From Cryoendolithus antarcticus (Eukaryota > Ascomycota > Dothideomycetes > Cladosporiales > Cladosporiaceae), in the NCBI GenBank assembly GCA_002077065.1, contig NAJO01000016.1, positions 248,001-312,000 on the forward strand: DNA of 64,000 nucleotides, written 5' to 3'. Numbering within the stretch: the stretch's first letter is position 1; every line of letters begins with the position of its first letter. Under the pieces are notes generated by a model. It was not told the origin of the DNA. It saw nothing but the letters and a program-made list of their open reading frames with translations, and made no database searches. Of the stretch, positions 54,535 to 64,000 are shown piece after piece. The translations under genes and the position numbers were made by a program.

Positions 54535-56406
54535 CTACTTCCGCCTCGCGCAACAAAGTGTCTCCACACCCGCTTGCCCGACCAGTATACTCTGAATGCT
54601 CTCCGAGACTGCTCGCGCTGAGGGACGGAGTGTAGCATTCTGCACCATCATCTGCTTGCACAACGACAGCAGCTCTGGCACAGCGCGAAAGATCTCTTCT
54701 GGTCGCTTTGTGGCGTCTTCGCGCAGGATGTCCGTCCACACGTCCAGCTTGTCAGAGTCTGCGGCATGAAATGAAGTGTCTACATGTGACTTTGACCGGC
54801 TCCGAGGCGAGGTGGAGGGTGTTGTTTGACGCGAGCCGCGGAACTTGACGAATTCTGTTGTTCGTCCCTTGAGCGCGAAGGTAAGAATGTCGAGATAGAT
54901 GCATGCGAGAGAGAAGATGTCGCCCATCTCGGGTAGAGCGAGAGGGAGGTCGCGGAGCATGGCAGGGTTCAGTTGCGTAGGGCGGGGGAAGACTCGCGAT
55001 GGTATTGACGAGGCAGTGGGCGAGGGCGGAACAGAGAAGGTCGATAAGGACATCGTCGGTGATCCGAGGTGTCGGCTGAAGTTGCGTATGCTTGAGGCTG
55101 AGCGCGAGAAGGAGAGAGGCGACATGGCTGTCGTGAGTGAAGTGAGGCTGTTGCTGCGGCCAGTCTTCATGAAGGGCGAGGACGTCGGTGTTGTCGCATT
55201 TGTGAAGAAGCTGTTGCTTCTCGTCGACGATGTGTCAGAAGATGGAGTAGATGATGAGCTTGCACTACTACTCAGTTTGCGCAGTCTGCTGAATGCACCC
55301 ATACTGCTGGTCGGTGGACTCGATGCTAGGGAGATTGGCTCTCTGCATATCTGCGATTCTGGAGCTGCATACTCGTAAATCTCTGTTTTCATCGTCTTCT
55401 TGTCATGTTGGAATGTCCGCAAACTCCCGATATCTGCGAACGCAACGCGGTTGTCGTGATTGATGAGTATGTTTGAGGGTCGTATTGCAGTGTGGGCAAC
55501 TCCTCTCCGGTGTAGGAAGGCAAGCGTATCCGCGAGACAGTGCATCCACTCGTACAGCATCCGAGGTCGTTCAGACGGGACAACGCGAAGCAGTTGCATA
55601 GGCGTGCGGTGACCGATGTAAGTCCGCAGGGTATGTTCGGCAACGAAGTCAGACAGAACGTAGCCAGCATCCTCAGAAGTGTATGACGCCCAGGCGCATG
55701 CAATATGCTCGTGTTTGTGCAGCTTAGCCTTGCGCAAATCTCGTGTGAAGGCTTCTCGCCGATTTTGACCTGTGTCCTTGTCGATCAGTGCGAACTTCCG
55801 GCGCACGAAGATGTCGTCTGGCCATCCCGCGAAGTGTATGCGATCCCAACTTTGCAAGCTCACTGCAGGCGGCAGTGTATTCACATATTCCATAGGTATG
55901 TGCTCCTTTGGTCCGTAGTCGATATGATGGCCATGCTTCAGTTCCCGCAGCAAATACAGGAATTGCGTCTGGTAGAACTGCTTATTCAGCTTCTCATCCG
56001 GCTCGTACGACAGCTCCAGCGTCTCAACGTCCTCTAGCGACACTGGTAAGTCGGCATCATCCCAAGAGTCGTCGATGCACCCAAAAATCTGGTCCGGCAC
56101 GCCGATCTCCGCAAGTATGAGAAACAGTCGCTTGGAGCGCTCCAATATCCATTCCATGTACGTATCATCTGTCAAGCCCTCTCCAAATGCCAATGGTCGG
56201 TCCAGAAATTCCTGCTCTTCACCCCTCAATTTCGACACCACATAGGCTCGCGTGACCTTGGCTTCTATCCTAATATCCGTCCACCATAGTCGCTTCAGTG
56301 CCGCATGTGGCGTTACCAGTGAGTGGCCGCCGTAGCCATAGATGTAAGCGTTGAGCGCGATCTCCCCTGCGGTAGGCGCGATCTGCGCCAAAGTGCGAGT
56401 GCCCAT
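54535..56406 (-). CDS. Kinase-like protein, probable pseudokinase
   Basis: A single exon of 623 residues. An N-terminal region of about 190 residues contains no recognisable domain. The kinase-like fold then runs from about residue 200 to 600, with hinge-like YVLSDFVAEHTLRTYI. The catalytic loop reads HTAIRPSNILI (residues 305-315) instead of HRDxKPxNIL, so the catalytic Asp is Ala. The metal loop is ADIG (residues 324-327), keeping the Asp. The usual VAIK Lys is not obvious; FALIDKD stands in its place. A long Ser/Thr-rich insert follows AAPESQI, and EMGDIFSLACIYLDILTFAL matches the helix-F region. A catalytically dead or unusual kinase that may act as a scaffold is the likeliest reading. 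Confidence 0.78.
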   Translation of the reverse strand: MGTRTLAQIAPTAGEIALNAYIYGYGGHSLVTPHAALKRLWWTDIRIEAKVTRAYVVSKLRGEEQEFLDRPLAFGEGLTDDTYMEWILERSKRLFLILAEIGVPDQIFGCIDDSWDDADLPVSLEDVETLELSYEPDEKLNKQFYQTQFLYLLRELKHGHHIDYGPKEHIPMEYVNTLPPAVSLQSWDRIHFAGWPDDIFVRRKFALIDKDTGQNRREAFTRDLRKAKLHKHEHIACAWASYTSEDAGYVLSDFVAEHTLRTYIGHRTPMQLLRVVPSERPRMLYEWMHCLADTLAFLHRRGVAHTAIRPSNILINHDNRVAFADIGSLRTFQHDKKTMKTEIYEYAAPESQICREPISLASSPPTSSMGAFSRLRKLSSSASSSSTPSSDTSSTRSNSFFTNATTPTSSPFMKTGRSNSLTSLTTAMSPLSFSRSASSIRNFSRHLGSPTMSLSTFSVPPSPTASSIPSRVFPRPTQLNPAMLRDLPLALPEMGDIFSLACIYLDILTFALKGRTTEFVKFRGSRQTTPSTSPRSRSKSHVDTSFHAADSDKLDVWTDILREDATKRPEEIFRAVPELLSLCKQMMVQNATLRPSARAVSESIQSILVGQAGVETLCCARRK

Positions 56407-59161
56407 CGTGAATCGACTGGCGCGTCGCTGCGCAGCTCGAGCGCACTACGCCTTGCCGAGAAGTAAGACACCACGCGGATATATACTTCGCTTCGAGTAG
56501 TACGAAAGCACCCATGCGCTTGTAGAGTGGAGACAACGTTTGCAGTAGGCGTCTGACGATGAGATGGAAGAGAATTGCGGCAAGACGTAGAAGAGACGAA
56601 ATGCGAACCTCATCGGATCTGTCTACTTGCCAATGCGATGTGCGACCTGTGTAAAGTACGGTACGTGTACGCTTACTGCTAAGCTCCGTACGGCCATCCA
56701 GAAAAAGCCACCAGTGATACAGAGGCTCCGTGCCGCGATGTTGGCCAGTCGCACGAATTCCATCGAAGGAACGTATGCGAATTTGTTGTACGGCGATGAT
56801 GCTGTGCCACATGGCACCAAGCGCCGGCGCTCTCTAGCTGTACGACATGCGTGTCGGCGAGCGGCAGCCCTGGAGCCAGTCATTGTGAAGGCTTTCCAAT
56901 ACTGAGCTCGTCAGTGGCCACATCTTCGGAAGATTGTTGGATTGAGAAGCCAAAGGAATACTATCACTGGACGCGATAGAAGGATTCGGAGGACGGCAGA
57001 CTATGACAGGTTGTAATGAAGTCGCGATGGCTGAAAGGAGGCAGGGAGCCGGGGTGGAGGATATTGGACGACTGACCAATCAGGTGCTGTTGTGGGATTT
57101 TCTACCTACCTTACTATAGCTCTTGGTCGACGATGGTCGCTCGCGGCTGACAGGTAGAGTGAAATCGGATCTTCGTTAAAACATTTGCAGCGCTTGTGGC
57201 ACAATCACAGAGGAGCCTGCACGCCACGACAGACGATGAGCCAGACCAGACGCGTGACATAGCAATCTCTCAATATCACAAGAGACGTGTGCTTGCATAC
57301 AAGATCCGCAATTCCAGCGCCCGTGGGAACGGGAGCGGACTGATACATTTAGCGATGTTGCACCACGTGTCGAGCGGTGTGGTAGGACTGATCTACGGTG
57401 TGCGGACATGAGTGGGCTGGGAGGTTGTGTAGTCCACTCCGAAGCCAATGGATGCAAGATCATTCGTTACGAAATGGTAATCTGCCCGGCTAAAGACCGG
57501 TCGTCAATGTCAGCCTTTCTCCGACGGCATCCGTGAGATAGATCATTCAAGTGTCGTGTGTGTCATTTCGGTGGTGGCCGCACTGAGGTCCAGCTCGAGC
57601 TGGTCAGCAACGGAGACGCTGGCGACTGGTACGAAACATTATTGCCGTAGACGAGGCGGGACAGTCACATATCCAGCAGCGTATCTTGAAGTGTCTGCCA
57701 GGCCTGAACGAGATTCACATCGCCGACAGATCTGTGGCCTGACGAAGTTCCCCATGTTTGTTCCATCATCTGCAGCCGCGACCTTGGCTCCAGCGAGGGC
57801 TCGTTGGCGGTCATGGCGATAGCGTGCCAGGACGACAGCCATAGGAGCGTAGCCTCCGCCAGACCGAACCTTTGCTCGGTCACTGTTCTCTGAGCCAGGC
57901 AGTACATTCGACGCAGTCGACGGTGGAGGAACATTGTCTGTAGGCCGATCGTGGGCGCTGGGAGGCTGAAACGCGAGCTTGTCCAACGACGTCGGGGAAG
58001 TCTGCGTACGCCGCCACGACGACAGTACCGCAACCCTCGCAATCTCGCACCGGCAACTTGCTCTTTGGCATAGAGCTCGTGGCCTGTGATGCGCAGGCAA
58101 CGTTGCGGTGGCGTGCAAGCAGGCAATAGAAAGCTTGAGTGTTGTTGAAGCCGCAAGCGTGGCAAGTCTAGTGCATATCCGGGTGAGAGCTGCGTTGAGT
58201 AGGATTGACGTTGGGTGCCTCCATATGACTACATGCATGCGCACGGATCTGGCTGCCTTACGAACCTAACCTGGCTTTGTCGTCGCTTGTCTTGCCGAAC
58301 GGAAATGAAACTGTTGGACGATATGAGACGTGTTGAGATAAGACAATACCACATACCCTTCGTACTTGCTTTCCATCAATATGCATCATCGGAAATATAG
58401 GAGAGCGAAGAACAAAGAAATCCTACCGCTCACCAATTCACCATGGACGACAATGCTACTGTATGCCGCACCGCAAGTGCAGATACGTACCTAGGTTATT
58501 AGCGAGATTGTATTCTCTTCCAGCATCTCTCTTGGGCAGCGTCAAAGGCAATCTGTTGTAGTAGTTCAGTCTATACTAGCGGTGTCGACCGCGGAGACCT
58601 CTAGAGTGGTCCGCTTCTTCTGTCATTCGCGTGATGGGCCATGTCTCAGCTGAACTGACAAACGATAGAGCATACCGGCGGCTGTAACGCGCACGCGAGA
58701 CGTGAGCCGACCAGTCCTGGTAGTGTTGTTTTATACTTCGTCGAATCGAATCGGAACCATCATCTGGACAAGTCGCGAGGCGCGAATGTAGATATCAGGA
58801 AAGGAAGACTCGAGCAGGGACGACAATCCATCTTCAGTCGCGAAAAAGCTGCACATGTATGACATTCACAGCGGCGGATAGAAACGTCAACTGGTCGGGC
58901 CAGAATGCATTGTTCAGGTGATGATGGGGCTGGCCGAAGCGCTTTGCGGCCATGGAAGGAAAGGTGTCGAGGATTAACTGAAGCGTTGTCTTGTGAATTA
59001 ATGTGCTATGCCGCAATAGTACTACTAATCAACCGTCCTAGCCAGCTTTCTTAGATACTTTGCCACATTTTTTGACAGTCATGTGTTGCGGGAAATTAAA
59101 CCATAGGTATATCGATAGGAGACACAGGGCCTGGCAGAATGATTCAAATAAATAATACTAT
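56407..59161. other. Large gene-poor stretch
   Basis: About 2.75 kb with only short or mutually overlapping open frames. The longest (201 codons, 57639-58244, minus) overlaps a second frame of similar size and shows no domain. No transposon ends or RNA gene were recognised. The right end, from about 59,040, is AT-richer than the rest. Confidence 0.45.
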
Positions 59162-59290
59162 GCTCGAACAGTAGTTCAGAGTAGGCGCTCGAACAGTGAT
59201 TCGTAGCCATTCATTGTGCGAATAGTAGTCCAGTACTTCCGCCGTACTCGAACAGTAGTTCAGAGTTGCTGCGTGATCGATGGTTCAGCA
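59162..59290. repeat. Short tandem repeat (CTCGAACAGTAGTTCAG-like)
   Basis: The unit CTCGAACAGTAGTTCAGAGT occurs near-perfectly at 59162 and 59246. Degraded versions lie at 59187 and 59216, and a remnant at 59277. Spacing is 25-31 bases, giving four to five units in an AT-rich non-coding stretch, about 140 bases downstream of the stop of the coiled-coil gene. Confidence 0.7.
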
Positions 59291-59428
59291 CGTCTAGGCT
59301 AGCTTGCGGAACACGTACTCATACTGACGTGCTCTCTTCGCTATGGCGGTATCTTCCGAGGGACCCATTACCGTCGTCTTCATGCATGTCTTCCAAACAC
59401 GCAACAGCCGTATAGCAAGCAAGAATTT

Positions 59429-60922
59429 CTAATGGTATACATCTGGGTTCGATGCAAGTAAGTCTCGTATCCGGAAGGTCGCGTACGCACGATCATCCGC
59501 AATCTCGAACGCATCACCCCAAGGCATTACGCTTGCGTTGTCTGCCGGCACAATAACTGTAATGTAAGCATCGAGTCCGGGATACAACTGGAGGAGCTGT
59601 TTGCAGCACTCGAGATTGCAGGTATGTCCATCCCAGCCTTCGGTAAGCTCGTGGTAGGTTGACCCTTGTGCCCTTGGCCCATTACTATACGCCATCGTCA
59701 GTATTGCATTACGCAAGAAAGTAGTAGACAAGTTTGTAAACCCCTTCGAGGGTAGGAATGATGGGAAATCCCATTTGAAGTCCTCGCTCTTCTTTACTGC
59801 AAAAATGCTCTGAACAATCCGGTATGGACTTCCGGCCTTGTTCAGCGTCTCTGCAACGATAGCTGTCCCTAGAGTCCGAGAGTTGAATGTCTTGTCTCTA
59901 GGGCTTGGATGCCACCCTCCCATGCCTGCGAACTGCTCGGAAAGCCCTTGTGCAGTCGACGGTATTTTGAACCACTCGGCACCATCATCGAAAAGCTCCC
60001 CTCTGTTGTCTCGCAATTCGTCCCAATTGCTACCGTGGCTAAGATTTAAATTGTCCAGTGCTTGCGCCGTCCTCGCGGAAGCACCAAACGAGGAGTGTCG
60101 CACATATACGATCGTAATGTCCGCATTGTACGCCCTGCGCAGGTCCAGATTTTGACGCATTAGCGACGCATCTGCAAACAATGTGGCTTGCAGTGCGCTA
60201 GTAGACACCGAACATCCCTCTTTGATCTGCCACAGATCACCGACAATCTCAAAGACAAAGGGCAGCTTGCCCATGATGAGTTCGATCTTATCAGCCGTAG
60301 CGAGCATCGACCTGTCAGGTGACTGAGGAGGAAGAGGAAAGGTCTCACGCGCGGTGGCGTACTGCATGCACAGACTGTGCGAAACAACAGCCTGTGCCGA
60401 AGCTGGTCCGAGGCACTCGAGGACGTTGCAGATGGTCTCCACGTAGCCAATAGCCTTCGGGTCTGGTGCTGCTGCAAGTGGCTCCATGGCGCTCCTCGCA
60501 CGCGCCTGCTCCGATAGCTCCGCTGCCGCATAGCCCTCATCGTCCGACCCCGGTGCCCATCTAAGCTCCTCCGCTTCCCGCTCCGCCTCAATCAAGCTCT
60601 GCTCTTCTGCAGCCTGCTCTGCTCCTGCTCCTGCTTCTACATACGCCTCAAATTCGGCATCCAAGATCCTCTGTCGCTCCTCTTGCAGCTCTGCCTGCTC
60701 GAATGCTGCAGACACAGCGAGGTTCGCAGCGAGGTCCGCTTCGAACTCTCGCTTGTGCTTTCTCCTCGCCTCGGACAATCCACTCTCGTCTGCTGCTTGT
60801 CGCCTCTGCTCCGCTCGCACTATGTTCCTTGCTCTATCCCTCGCTTGTCTTGCAATCTCGCCTGGAGTAGCGAACCCACGGTTAGCCTGTCTTGCTGCGT
60901 CTTTCTGTCTTTTCGAGAGCAT
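59429..60922 (-). CDS. Unknown protein with N-terminal coiled coil
   Basis: A single exon of 497 residues, start ATG at 60922 (MLSKRQKDAARQANRGFATP). Residues 1-150 are Glu/Ala/Arg-rich and likely a long helix (ARNIVRAEQRRQAADESGLS). After that comes a globular region with regular hydrophobic spacing: DKIELIMGKLPFVFEIVGDL, ADASLMRQNLDLRRAYNADI, GWHPSPRDKTFNSRTLGTAI and AYITVIVPADNASVMPWGDA. I do not recognise a family. There are no membrane segments or signal peptide. The gene is isolated in a gene-poor region between two tandem repeats, consistent with a lineage-restricted gene. Confidence 0.68.
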   Translation of the reverse strand: MLSKRQKDAARQANRGFATPGEIARQARDRARNIVRAEQRRQAADESGLSEARRKHKREFEADLAANLAVSAAFEQAELQEERQRILDAEFEAYVEAGAGAEQAAEEQSLIEAEREAEELRWAPGSDDEGYAAAELSEQARARSAMEPLAAAPDPKAIGYVETICNVLECLGPASAQAVVSHSLCMQYATARETFPLPPQSPDRSMLATADKIELIMGKLPFVFEIVGDLWQIKEGCSVSTSALQATLFADASLMRQNLDLRRAYNADITIVYVRHSSFGASARTAQALDNLNLSHGSNWDELRDNRGELFDDGAEWFKIPSTAQGLSEQFAGMGGWHPSPRDKTFNSRTLGTAIVAETLNKAGSPYRIVQSIFAVKKSEDFKWDFPSFLPSKGFTNLSTTFLRNAILTMAYSNGPRAQGSTYHELTEGWDGHTCNLECCKQLLQLYPGLDAYITVIVPADNASVMPWGDAFEIADDRAYATFRIRDLLASNPDVYH

Positions 60923-61300
60923 GTTGCCACTATGAAAAATTGCGATTGATTACAGGAATGGCTATATAAGACGAAGAGAGACGTACGGATGGCTGGAGAC
61001 ACTCTCTTCGAGTTCGCGTTCTAGGCAGGCGTGCCTTCCATCTCAACTCGACCACCATATCTGGAAATAGACTTACTTGAACGTCACCTCGTGAACTCGG
61101 TGCTTCTTCAAAAGTTCAACATATCGTGTACCATTACGTTCCCATGTGTCAAAGTTTTACATGTCAAGTTGCTGCATTGTCAATGCCGCCCACGCCTACA
61201 AGCAGAGAGAGACTATACTCACCTCACACAACCCAAAGGACTGCAATCCACGAGCGAGCGTACGCCTCAACACAGCGCACCCGCGTCACCATCTACTTTC
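60923..61300. other. Upstream region of the coiled-coil gene
   Basis: 378 bases, probably promoter. An open plus-strand frame starting at 61031 runs into the repeat array and is treated under that feature. Confidence 0.4.
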
Positions 61301-61950
61301 TACGTCGATACGAACAAGAATGGACCCGACACTGTCTGCTACAGCGAGAGTGGATACTCTTGTAGTGGTTTGACAGGGTCGTGTTCGCAAGCCAGAGTCC
61401 AGCGACATTCGATGCACAGTAGCATTCGACCGCCAGCAACGTTCTGCCTACATCGACGCTCGAAGCGAACAGAAACGAACATTACCGTCGGCTACAGCGA
61501 GAGTGGATACTCTTGTAGTGGTCGATGGTTGTATCCGGGAGCCAGAGTTCAGCGACAGTCGATAAGCAGCAACATTCGACAGCCAGCAACATTCGACACT
61601 CAACACCATCTTCCTTACGTCGACGCGAACAAGAACGGACATGACCGTCGGCTACAGCGAGAGTGGATACTCTTGTACTGGTCGATGGTTGTATCCGGGA
61701 GCCAGAGTTCAACGACATTCGATAGCCAGTAGCTTGTCCTCATGTCTACACCCAGCAACACCTTCCCGACGTCGATGCGAACAATGATGGGCACTGCCAT
61801 CGGCTACAGCGAGAGTGGATACTCTTGTAATAGTCGATGGTTTGTGTCCGGAAGCCAGTTCACCCACACTCGATAGCCACGCCATTTGACCTATCGATCC
61901 GAGTGGTAAGTAAAAGGCAGTATACGAAAGTCGATCGATGGTCTTGTCTA
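61300..61950. repeat. Tandem repeat array, about 155-bp unit, four full copies plus remnant
   Basis: The segment GCTACAGCGAGAGTGGATAC, then TCTTGTAG, recurs at 61338, 61491, 61651 and 61803. Spacing is 152-160 bases. The rest of each unit is also similar, including a GGTCGATGGTTGTATCCGGG-type stretch, GCCAGAGTTCAGCGACATTC, and CGTCGA(C/T)GCGAACAAGAA. A decayed fifth copy begins near 61930. The array's plus-strand frame (61031-61732) reads YSESGYSCSG in the first two units but shifts frame in later ones, so it does not support one coding repeat protein. Confidence 0.75.
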
Positions 61951-64000
61951 GGAGCCAGATCTCCACTACAATCATCGCTCCCGGTGCTTGACCCCGGATG
62001 ACACGAAGAATCCGTCGCGCAGCATCATCCCAAAGTTGTCATCGCGACGCTGTTGATGCATGTCCAGGACGCGAACGAGTGGGAGGCAGCGCAACGGAGT
62101 AGCGCAGAAGGGCGCAATGTGCGCAACTTTGCAGGAGCCAGAGACATGTGTTTTGTTGCCGAAGTGCCCTCAGCAGCGGTACGCGTCGCACGCACTCTGT
62201 GTCCAGCTGGTTGGCGTCGCCCTCGATCCAAAAAGACACCCGGAAGCCAGGACAGGATACATATGTCGGGTCGAGGTCGTGAAGGAGAAGAGTGGCTTGC
62301 ACTTTGATGGAGGAGGTGGCAGGAACCACGAAAACACAACGCCAAGGTAAGCGGAACACTAGCAGAGGCAGGAGCCCGTGCTTCTCCCTTCTGACACATC
62401 TCCTCACAGACGCCCACACCTACAACCCACCATATTCTCCCCTTACCTAGTCGATTCGCAAAGAGGCTCTCAACGCCGCCAAAGCCTGTACATATCCCAA
62501 CACCGCATGCCCATCAAGAGCGCGCCAGCTTGATACGGAGTACCATCAACGCTTTACTACGACGACGGTACAATGCAGAGCACACAAAGCATGAGGTGTG
62601 AGAAGGGCGCAAGAGAAAGTACATGAAATGCGGTACACACGCTGATCAGCGAGAATCAATGCCAATCCATCGACGGCTTTCCCAAAGCTGCGCTTGATTG
62701 CGTGGCTTGACGAACAGAAGCAAGAGGGAGCACAACGATGACGATGGAAACGCATAGCGCAACGTATGAGAGGAGTCGCCACTCGATCGGGAGGAGATCG
62801 AGAAGTAAGGGATAGTCGCTGGAGACGGGACATCGGGAGAGGGGGGTGGAGGAAAAGGCAATGCACATGCGACATTGCGGACCCATACTGTAAAGTCTGT
62901 ACCGGGACTGGGACCTATCATCCTTCACCGGCTCAGCACGCCGTTTCGCACCACTATCAATGAGTATCCGGTACGAACACGGTCCTTCACGATCCCGTCC
63001 TTCACCGACCTTTCCGTCCGTGATCGGCAGTACAGTAAGGTAGCGGCATCCACCAGACGACGTGAGGGAAAGAGTGACATGGGCTTGGCGAAGAGTAGGA
63101 GGACGGGGACAGGAGACAGTGCTGAAGCAGTAGCAGATCGACCTCACTGGGCTGGAGATGGGAAAGATGAAGGACCGCACCGAGCGTGAAGCCAACACGA
63201 GCATCACCATCGATCGCTGGGCGAAGGTGAGATCTTACTGCAAATCACCAACACACCGCCACCATCTCCAATATCTCGTGGCATACCTCGTCGAAAGCAA
63301 CTGTCGCAAGACATTGAAGTCTTGCTGCAAAGAAGTACAAGTACTTCACGACGCATGAGCTTGCAAAATGTTGAGGACTTTCACACAATGCTCGCCGACG
63401 CAGAAACAGCACGCATGAGATATACTGCTGAGCGTGTCAGGCGTCGCCGACCGCCGAGACGACGACACTACACCACAGCTCGGGCCTGGTAGCTTCGCCT
63501 ACATCATGGTCGCAATCGTCACCCCTCTGAGAAGTCGAACTGGCGTGCACGCTTCGAAGCCGAGTCATAATGGAGGATGTGCCCGATTGTCGACGACATT
63601 CGCAACGGCAATAAGGTTACCCTTCGGCATCGACGATGCTCAGATCTGCGCGTTCGATTGCCTAGTGCAGCACACATCCGGACGGCTGTCGCAGATCCTA
63701 TAATTCTTCCCATCATATGCTGTGGTATACGATGCTCACCGGTCAATTCACCAATCACTTGTGTACAAAGCTGGCGCGGACTCGGCCAAGCACGTCGTTA
63801 CGCCTCAGCTTTCATGCATTGACACCACTGCACGTCCACCACGCTAAGCCACGTGTGCATGGGCAGTCTTATGCTTCTTGTTTTGTTGCAATTGCGCTCA
63901 CGTGCGCTGGATGCGACACTTGACGTTCGAAACGCCGCGACGGCTATGTGAAGCTCGCCAAGCATCTCGCTGTAGCTCTTGCTGCGGATCGTGCAAATTG
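61951..64000. other. Gene-poor right end
   Basis: About 2 kb with no supported gene. A minus-strand frame at 62656-63210 (184 codons) has a hydrophobic C-terminal half but no start context or domain. Short frames cover the remainder to the window edge. Confidence 0.4.

Noticed and set aside
57639..58244. Two overlapping minus-strand frames (201 and 166 codons)
   Set aside because: They occupy the same DNA in different frames and neither has a recognisable domain or splice continuation.
61031..61732. Repeat protein encoded by the tandem array
   Set aside because: The first two units share the reading frame (YSESGYSCSG) but later units shift frame, so selection on a protein repeat is not supported.
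62656..63210. 184-codon minus-strand frame with a hydrophobic C-terminal half
   Set aside because: The hydrophobic segment could be a membrane helix, but there is no clear start, no domain and overlapping frames of similar length on both strands.
1..64000. tRNA, rRNA, CRISPR, insertion sequences or a secondary-metabolite cluster
   Set aside because: I scanned for T-loop-like GTTCGAATC patterns, regular direct repeats with spacers, transposase-like frames and polyketide/peptide synthase motifs and found none that held up by eye. A covariance-model or profile search could still find divergent ones.

Overview
The window reads as nuclear DNA of a filamentous ascomycete. Short spliceosomal introns (about 44-150 nt, mostly GTNNGT...YAG) interrupt about 20 genes, intergenic gaps are 0.2-3 kb, and the proteins match familiar Pezizomycotina families: Zn2Cys6 regulator, DHA-type MFS transporters, CDC45, PIG-H, PUS3, Sds3-like and CCDC124/Lso2. 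Dothideomycetes are my best guess from protein style, but the class is an inference. I found no tRNA, rRNA, CRISPR array, insertion sequence or complete transposon.

Layout. 0-2.5 kb: a degenerate nested tandem repeat and a minus-strand nuclear-type unknown protein. 3-9 kb: an acyltransferase-3 membrane protein, a tiny four-exon protein, a doubtful small gene and a large secreted esterase-like hydrolase. 9-15.2 kb: FAD monooxygenase, phosphoketolase and TLC-domain protein, all on the minus strand. 16-22 kb: two MFS transporters flanking a 1.95-kb stretch with no intact gene. 22.5-25.4 kb: a cyclase-family hydrolase and a royal-jelly-protein-like gene with two in-frame TAG codons. 26-31.8 kb: histidine phosphatase, NmrA-like reductase and Sds3-like chromatin subunit. 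32-39.5 kb: zinc-cluster regulator, small membrane protein, CCDC124/Lso2 and an MFS transporter. 39.7-41.3 kb: two tandem paralogous 12-cysteine secreted proteins. 42-48.2 kb: CDC45, then a divergent dihydropyrimidinase/hydantoinase and N-carbamoyl-D-amino-acid hydrolase pair. 49.8-56.4 kb: unknown protein, PIG-H convergent with PUS3, and a kinase-like protein lacking the catalytic Asp. 56.4-64 kb: gene-poor, with two short tandem repeats and one coiled-coil unknown.

Most genes are housekeeping or ordinary accessory genes and do not form one biosynthetic cluster. The most coherent functional unit is the divergent pair at 45-48.2 kb. Its products would catalyse consecutive steps, hydantoin or dihydropyrimidine ring opening and then decarbamoylation to an amino acid, as in bacterial D-hydantoin utilisation. 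The second coherent unit is the tandem pair of secreted cysteine-rich proteins, which look like processed apoplastic proteins or effectors. All exon joins were inferred by eye from splice sites and family alignment and have no transcript support.
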